Of a stretch of 64,000 nucleotides of DNA, positions 59,628 through 64,000 are shown one piece after another. The notes beneath the pieces were generated by a model, which was not told the DNA's origin, did not search any database, and saw only the letters and a program-made list of their open reading frames with translations. A program made the position numbers and the translations under genes. The stretch's first letter is position 1. The number at the start of each line of letters is the position of its first letter. The DNA lies in the NCBI GenBank assembly GCA_026002875.1, contig BPGE01000001.1, forward strand, positions 2,914,001 to 2,978,000. Direction: 5' to 3'. Origin of the DNA: Bryobacteraceae bacterium. GTDB taxonomy: Bacteria; Acidobacteriota; Terriglobia; Bryobacterales; Bryobacteraceae.

Positions 59628-60858
59628 CACGGTTGGGATGCAGCCCTCGCGCGAGCGCGAGGGGAAGCCCGTTGGGGCACGGTTGGGATGCAGCCCTCGC
59701 GCAAGCGCGAGGGGAGGCCCGTTGGGGAGGGCTCGGGCAACACGGTTGGGATGCAGCCCTCGCGCAAGCGCGAGGGGAAACCCGTGGGGGCACGGTTGGG
59801 ATGCAGCCCTCGCGCGAGCGCGAGGGGAAGCCCGTTGGGGCACGGTTGGGATGCAGCCCTCGCGCGAGCGCGAGGGGAAGCCCGTTGGGGAGGGCTCGGG
59901 CAACACGGTTGGGATGCAGCCCTCGCGCGAGCGCGAGGGGAAGCCCGTTGGGGAGGGCTCGGGCAACACGGTTGGGATGCAGCCCTCGCGCAAGCGCGAG
60001 GGGAAGCCCGTTGGGGAGGGCTCGGGCAACACGGTTGGGATGCAGCCCTCGCGCGAGCGCGAGGGGAAGCCCGTTGGGGCACGGTTGGGATGCAGCCCTC
60101 GCGCAAGCGCGAGGGGAGGCCCGTTGGGGAGGGCTCGGGCAACACGGTTGGGATGCAGCCCTCGCGCGAGCGCGAGGGGAAGCCCGTTGGGGCACGGTTG
60201 GGATGCAGCCCTCGCGCAAGCGCGAGGGGAGGCCCGTTGGGGAGGGCTCGGGCAACACGGTTGGGATGCAGCCCTCGCGCGAGCGCGAGGGGAAGCCCGT
60301 TGGGGCACGGTTGGAATGCAGCCCTCGCGCAAGCGCGAGGGGAGGCCCGTTGGGGAGGGCTCGGGCAACACGGTTGGGATGCAGCCCTCGCGCGAGCGCG
60401 AGGGGAGGCCCGTTGGGGCACGGTTGGGATGCAGCCCTCGCGCAAGCGCGAGGGGAGGCCCGTTGGGGAGGGCTCGGGCAACACGGTTGGGATGCAGCCT
60501 TCGCGCAAGCGCGAGGGGAAACCCGTGGGGGCACGGTTGGGATGCAGCCCTCGCGCAAGCGCGAGGGGAAGCCCGTTGGGGCACGGTTGGGATGCAGCCC
60601 TCGCGCGAGCGCGAGGGGAGGCCCGTTGGGGCACGGTTGGGATGCAGCCCTCGCGCAAGCGCGAGGGGAAATCCGTTGGGGAGGGCTCGGGCAACACGGT
60701 TGGGATGCAGTCCTCGCGCAAGCGCGAGGGGAAACCCGTTGGGGCACGGTTGGGATGCAGCCCTCGCGCAAGCGCGAGGGGAGGCCCGTTGGGGAGGGCT
60801 CGGGCAACACGGTTGGGATGCAGCCCTCGCGCAAGCGCGAGGGCAAGCCCGTGGGCGG
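59628..60858 (+). repeat. Hairpin-repeat array 3 (22 units, 50/63-base periods)
   Basis: Twenty-two units beginning GGTTGGGATGCAG at 59631, 59681, 59744, 59794, 59844, 59907, 59970, 60033, 60083, 60146, 60196, 60259, 60309, 60372, 60422, 60485, 60535, 60585, 60635, 60698, 60748 and 60811. Every step is exactly 50 or 63 bases; the long form adds AGGGCTCGGGCAA before CACGG. Each unit has arms CCCTCGCGC and GCGCGAGGG around AA or GA, then GGAAGCCCGTTGGGG or a close variant. From 60033 to 60485 a 113-base dimer (GA-short, AA-long) repeats four times. It lies between anmK and the TolC-like gene, both on the minus strand, and is opposite in orientation to arrays 1 and 2. Confidence 0.95.
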
Positions 60859-60897
60859 ACGGCGGCAAACCGCGGGGCAGGAGGGAAGCCGCGGGGG

Positions 60898-62184
60898 TCA
60901 GCGGAGGGCGGCTTCGAGGGTGTGGGTGCGGCGGAGGAGCTCGAGGCGCGCGAGCTCGAGATCGTGGACGGCGTTATAAAACAGAATCCACCGTTCCTGT
61001 TCCTGGAAGCGGGCCTGTTCGAGGTCGCGGAGAGAGGCGCGGCCTTCTTCCATGCGGGCGAGGGCGAGGGAGACCTGTTCCCGGCTGAGGTCGAGGTCCA
61101 TGCGGGCGAGCTCGCGGGCGGCTTCGGCGTCGCGGAGTCTCTGCCAGGCCTGGCGGATTTCGGTTTCGGCGCGGCGGCGGTGCTGCTGGATCTGCGCCTG
61201 GAGGCGGCGGGCTTCGATTTCGGCCTGGGCGGCGCGCGCCTCGTCCTGGCTGCTGGAGAAGAGCGGGATCTGGATCGAAGCGCCGAGCTGGCCGTTGTGG
61301 CGCTCGAAGCGGTTGAAGAATTTCTCGTAGTTGTTGAACTTGGCCAGCAGGCCGTATTGAGCCACCAGATCGATGCGGGGCAGGCGCATGGCGCGGAAGG
61401 AACGGGCCTGGAGATTTTTGGCGGCGACTTCGGCTTCGAGGCGGCGGATTTCGGGATCCTCGCGCAGGGCGGCGGCGACAGAGGCTTCTTCTTCGAGGGG
61501 GATTTCGGGAGCCGGGCGGTCTTCGGGGGCGGGGAGGATTTCTTCGGCAGGCTCGAGTCCGAGGGCGGAGGCGAGGGCGAGGGAAGCGGCCTTGCGCTGC
61601 GAGTCGAGCTGCTGGAGGCGGAGGCGGGCGCGGGCGGTTTCGAGCGCGGCGCGGCGGGCTTCGATGGGGGTTTCGCGGCCTTCCCCGGCGCGGAGGCGGG
61701 TGGCGGCTTCAATGCGCTGCGCGTGTTCGAGCTGGCGCCGGGCGGCTTCCGACTGGCGGGCGAGGCGTTCGAGATCGAGGAACAGCGCGGCGACGCGGAG
61801 GGTGGCGTCTTCGCGGACGACGGCGGAGGCGGCGGTGGCGGCGCGGGCGGTTTCGCGGGCGGAGGCGACCTGGTAGCCCTGGGGCCGGTTCCAGAGGGTG
61901 CGGACGCCTTTGGCCTGGACGACGGCGGGGGTGGCACCTTCGATGGACATGGGCATGCCGCTGGAATAGGCGAGTCCGCTTCCGGTGAAGACGCGCGGCA
62001 GGAGGGGTTCGCGCACGGCCTGGACTTCGAGCGCGGCGCGCTGTTCGTCCAGGCGGGCGAGAACGACCTCGGGGCTCTGGCGCGAGGCGAGCTCGACCGC
62101 CTGCTTCAGAGTGAGCACGCGGGGTTCGGCCAGAGAAGGCGAAAGACAAACGAGGAAGGCGAGTAGGGTCCGCATGGCTGACAT
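60898..62184 (-). CDS. TolC-family outer-membrane efflux protein
   Basis: A 428-residue protein with a signal peptide (LLAFLVCLSPSLA) and two long coiled-coil halves typical of TolC/OMF (LTLKQAVELASRQSPEV at the start; the second half near DPEIRRLEAEVAAKNLQARS). These form trimeric outer-membrane channels for efflux or type I secretion. The start at 62184 (MSAMRTLL) is chosen for the signal; a shorter start is at 62175. Open frame to 62526 upstream is spurious. No partner membrane-fusion protein is in the window. Confidence 0.82.
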   Translation of the reverse strand: MSAMRTLLAFLVCLSPSLAEPRVLTLKQAVELASRQSPEVVLARLDEQRAALEVQAVREPLLPRVFTGSGLAYSSGMPMSIEGATPAVVQAKGVRTLWNRPQGYQVASARETARAATAASAVVREDATLRVAALFLDLERLARQSEAARRQLEHAQRIEAATRLRAGEGRETPIEARRAALETARARLRLQQLDSQRKAASLALASALGLEPAEEILPAPEDRPAPEIPLEEEASVAAALREDPEIRRLEAEVAAKNLQARSFRAMRLPRIDLVAQYGLLAKFNNYEKFFNRFERHNGQLGASIQIPLFSSSQDEARAAQAEIEARRLQAQIQQHRRRAETEIRQAWQRLRDAEAARELARMDLDLSREQVSLALARMEEGRASLRDLEQARFQEQERWILFYNAVHDLELARLELLRRTHTLEAALR

Positions 62185-62241
62185 ACACAGGGTAGCCTGC
62201 GGAGGAAGCGCCGGGCGCTTGGACGCGGCGGGAGATGCCGG

Positions 62242-62247
62242 TAGAAT
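62242..62247 (+). promoter_or_regulatory. Candidate -10 box (TAGAAT) for M48 peptidase gene
   Basis: TAGAAT lies 37 bases before the ATG at 62285, and an AGGAGG ribosome site lies between. Unlike the leaderless cases, this promoter leaves a normal leader of about 30 bases. Confidence 0.45.
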
Positions 62248-62284
62248 ACACGGATGGAAGCCCGGGACAGGAGGCAAGACGCAG

Positions 62285-63751
62285 ATGGAGAAGGCAAACC
62301 GGCTGCGGGAAGGGATGGCGATTCTACTCTGCATCAGTTTGAGTGCCGGACCCGCGGCGGCGCAGCGGGCGCCCGCGCCGCTGGCGCCCGAGGTGCGGAA
62401 GGCGTTCGACGAGGCGCTGCAGAAGTCGTACAACGACCTGTTTGAAGAGGCGGTGCGGCTGGAGTTCAGCCGGGCGCAGATCGAGGCGATGCGGGAGATC
62501 CTCGAGAACCGCCAGAAGAACTGCACGGCGGAGTTCAGGCGGCGGGCGGAGGATCATGCGAAGGATCTGAGAAAGGAGCAGGAGTCGCTGCGGGCGGCGA
62601 CTGCGCGCATCGACGATACGGAGCGCAAGCAGAGGCACTGCCGGATCCAGAATCTGCGGGCGCTGGAGTCGCAGGCGCGGGTGCTGGCGGAGCATGCGAT
62701 TCCGGTGGCGTACGAGAACCGCAAGGCGAAGCTGGAGCTGATCGAAAAGTGGCCGGAGGAGCTGAAGAAGATCCGCGAGGAGATCGCCGCCGGGCGTCAT
62801 GTGAACCGGAAATGGGGGGACGTGAAAGACATCGGCTTCCGCGAGCTGGTGCCGGACCAGGAAAAGGACATCAAGATCGGGCAGGAGACGGTCCGGGAGA
62901 TGAAGATGGCAGGGCTGATGCCGCCCGAAGTGGACAACCCGGTAGTGAAGAAGTACGTGACGAACCTGGCGCAGCGGGTGGCGAAGCACTCCGACATGCG
63001 CGTGCCGCTGTACATCACGGTGCTGAATTCGAAGGAGGTGAACGCGTTTGCGCTGCCGGGAGGATTCCTGTTCATTCAGCGGGGGCTGCTGGAGGCGGCG
63101 GAGAACGAGGCGCAGCTGGCGGGCGTGATCGCGCACGAGATCGCGCACGTGACCGGAAGGCACGGGCACCGGCTGATGAAGCGGGCGACGATCTCCTCGA
63201 TCATCTATCAGGCGGCGCAGGTGGCGGCGCTGATCCTGACGGGCGGGGCGGCGACGATCGGCACGTATTATGCCCTGCAGTACGGGTTTTACGGGCTGGG
63301 GCTGGTGCTGAGCCTGGATCTGCTGGGCGTGAGCCGGGAAATGGAGCTGGAGGCGGACCAGCTGGGCGTGCAATATGCCTGGAATGCCGGATTTGATCCG
63401 AATGGATTTATCCACTTTTTCGACAAAATGGCGACGCGGGAAGGGTATGTGAACGGGCTGAGCTGGTTCCGGACGCATCCGCCTTTTTACGCCCGGATGG
63501 TGCAGAGCAAGAGGGAAATCATGTACCTGCCGCCGAAGGAAGGCCTGGTGGTGAACAGCACCGGATTCGACGAAATGAAGCGGGAGCTGAAGAAGGTGAC
63601 CGAGCAGGCGGAGCAGGAAGAGAAGGACCGGCCCAGCCTGCTGGCGCCGGTGCAGGGGTGCCCCGCTCCGGAGAAGATCGAGTTCAAGCCGGGAGATCCA
63701 ATCGAAAAGCTATGTCCGGAACCCGCCGCCGTTTCCTCCGGCAGGCGCTAG
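62285..63751 (+). CDS. Secreted M48-family metallopeptidase (BepA-like)
   Basis: A 488-residue protein with a signal peptide (LCISLSAGPAAAQ), a charged helical segment (60-150) and an M48 domain: HEIAH near residue 283, ELEAD about 75 residues on. Similar to BepA/YfgC-type periplasmic peptidases that help outer-membrane protein quality control, but it has no clear TPR tail. ATG at 62285 follows AGGAGG. The next gene starts inside its last 40 bases. Confidence 0.85.
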   Translation: MEKANRLREGMAILLCISLSAGPAAAQRAPAPLAPEVRKAFDEALQKSYNDLFEEAVRLEFSRAQIEAMREILENRQKNCTAEFRRRAEDHAKDLRKEQESLRAATARIDDTERKQRHCRIQNLRALESQARVLAEHAIPVAYENRKAKLELIEKWPEELKKIREEIAAGRHVNRKWGDVKDIGFRELVPDQEKDIKIGQETVREMKMAGLMPPEVDNPVVKKYVTNLAQRVAKHSDMRVPLYITVLNSKEVNAFALPGGFLFIQRGLLEAAENEAQLAGVIAHEIAHVTGRHGHRLMKRATISSIIYQAAQVAALILTGGAATIGTYYALQYGFYGLGLVLSLDLLGVSREMELEADQLGVQYAWNAGFDPNGFIHFFDKMATREGYVNGLSWFRTHPPFYARMVQSKREIMYLPPKEGLVVNSTGFDEMKRELKKVTEQAEQEEKDRPSLLAPVQGCPAPEKIEFKPGDPIEKLCPEPAAVSSGRR

Positions 63752-64000
63752 GAGCGCTGCCGCTGCTGCCATGGGCCCGGGCGCAGACGCTGGGCCGGAG
63801 ATCGCTGTATTTCACGGTGGAGGAGGGCGACCGCCTGATCACGGGCCTGGGCGAGGGGCAGTTCCGGGTGTACGAAGACGGGCAACCCGTGCCGTTCCGG
63901 CTGCTGGAGCCGGAAAAGCCGGTGCTGATGACGGTGCTGGCGGAATACAGCCAGGCTTCGGGGCTGTACCTGAACGATATTCTTGTGGCAGCCCGCGAAC
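63712..64000 (+). CDS. VWFA-related Acidobacterial domain protein, N-terminal part (truncated at window edge)
   Basis: The frame from 63712 is open to the window end (about 96 residues). It begins GTRRRFLRQALGALPLLP, a Tat-type signal, then FTVEEGDRLITGLGEGQF and VYEDGQPVPF, matching the start of the VWFA-related Acidobacterial domain family. These proteins carry a von Willebrand A fold. It overlaps the M48 gene by 40 bases. The VWA fold itself lies beyond the window, so the call rests on the N-terminal pattern. Confidence 0.7.
   Translation, partial: MSGTRRRFLRQALGALPLLPWARAQTLGRRSLYFTVEEGDRLITGLGEGQFRVYEDGQPVPFRLLEPEKPVLMTVLAEYSQASGLYLNDILVAARE

Noticed and set aside
59628-60858. CRISPR array
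   Set aside because: Spacers are not unique; the whole unit, including the DNA between hairpins, is repeated. No cas genes are present.
59491-62166. Very long open frames across repeat array 3 on both strands, encoding Arg/Gly/Ser/Pro-rich repeats
   Set aside because: The array mixes 50- and 63-base periods. Because 50 is not a multiple of three, the frame changes after each short unit, and all six frames stay open only because the unit lacks stop codons. A repeat protein would need a constant frame.

Overview
The window looks like a stretch of a GC-rich Acidobacteriota chromosome, most likely Bryobacterales/Solibacter-like. The evidence is an Oar-type TonB receptor with an N-terminal carboxypeptidase-regulatory domain, a truncated protein matching the VWFA-related Acidobacterial domain at the right edge, a fused LptF-LptG permease, many Tat or Sec signals on sugar-active enzymes, and tandem secreted paralogues. 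This assignment is inferred from gene content; no 16S or other marker gene is present.

Left part (1-16 kb): the end of a GH116 glycosidase, a tandem pair of secreted HExGH metalloproteases, and a minus-strand block holding a cytochrome c maturation operon (ccmE, ccmF, a CcmI-like zinc-ribbon protein, a carboxypeptidase-regulatory membrane protein, ccmA, ccmB, ccmC, a CcmD-like peptide) followed by an exported mannonate-dehydratase-like enzyme. CcmE carries CxxxY in place of HxxxY, and no ccmG or ccmH is seen. An exported M23 peptidase, a degenerate J-domain protein, a dienelactone hydrolase and tRNA-Leu(CAG) follow.

Middle (16-43 kb): an exported VOC protein, a large M14 carboxypeptidase, a sulfatase, a HDAC-like deacetylase next to a phosphate acyltransferase, malate dehydrogenase, a eukaryote-like SET methyltransferase, a CpaE-like ATPase divergent from a LuxR regulator, a secreted TldD/TldE-like pair, LptFG, a TPR/propeller protein with one c-heme motif, a sugar MFS permease and a GH140-like glycosidase.

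Right part (43-64 kb): the Oar-like receptor, a Y-family polymerase lacking part of its catalytic site, a PAP2 protein, two tandem Gfo/Idh/MocA oxidoreductases, a NYN nuclease, an amidohydrolase, a methyltransferase, thiE next to an FmdE-family gene, a GH95 fucosidase, anmK, a TolC-like protein and an M48 peptidase. Much of the gene content fits uptake and exported breakdown of plant or microbial polysaccharides.

The most unusual element is a family of hairpin repeats in three arrays (20262-20595, 26165-26720, 59628-60858; 35 units in all). Units have nine-base arms that covary between copies and come in exact 50-base or 63-base periods. They keep every reading frame open and so create long false ORFs. 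A second recurrent signal is a -10 box six or seven bases upstream of the start codon at seven genes, suggesting leaderless transcription.
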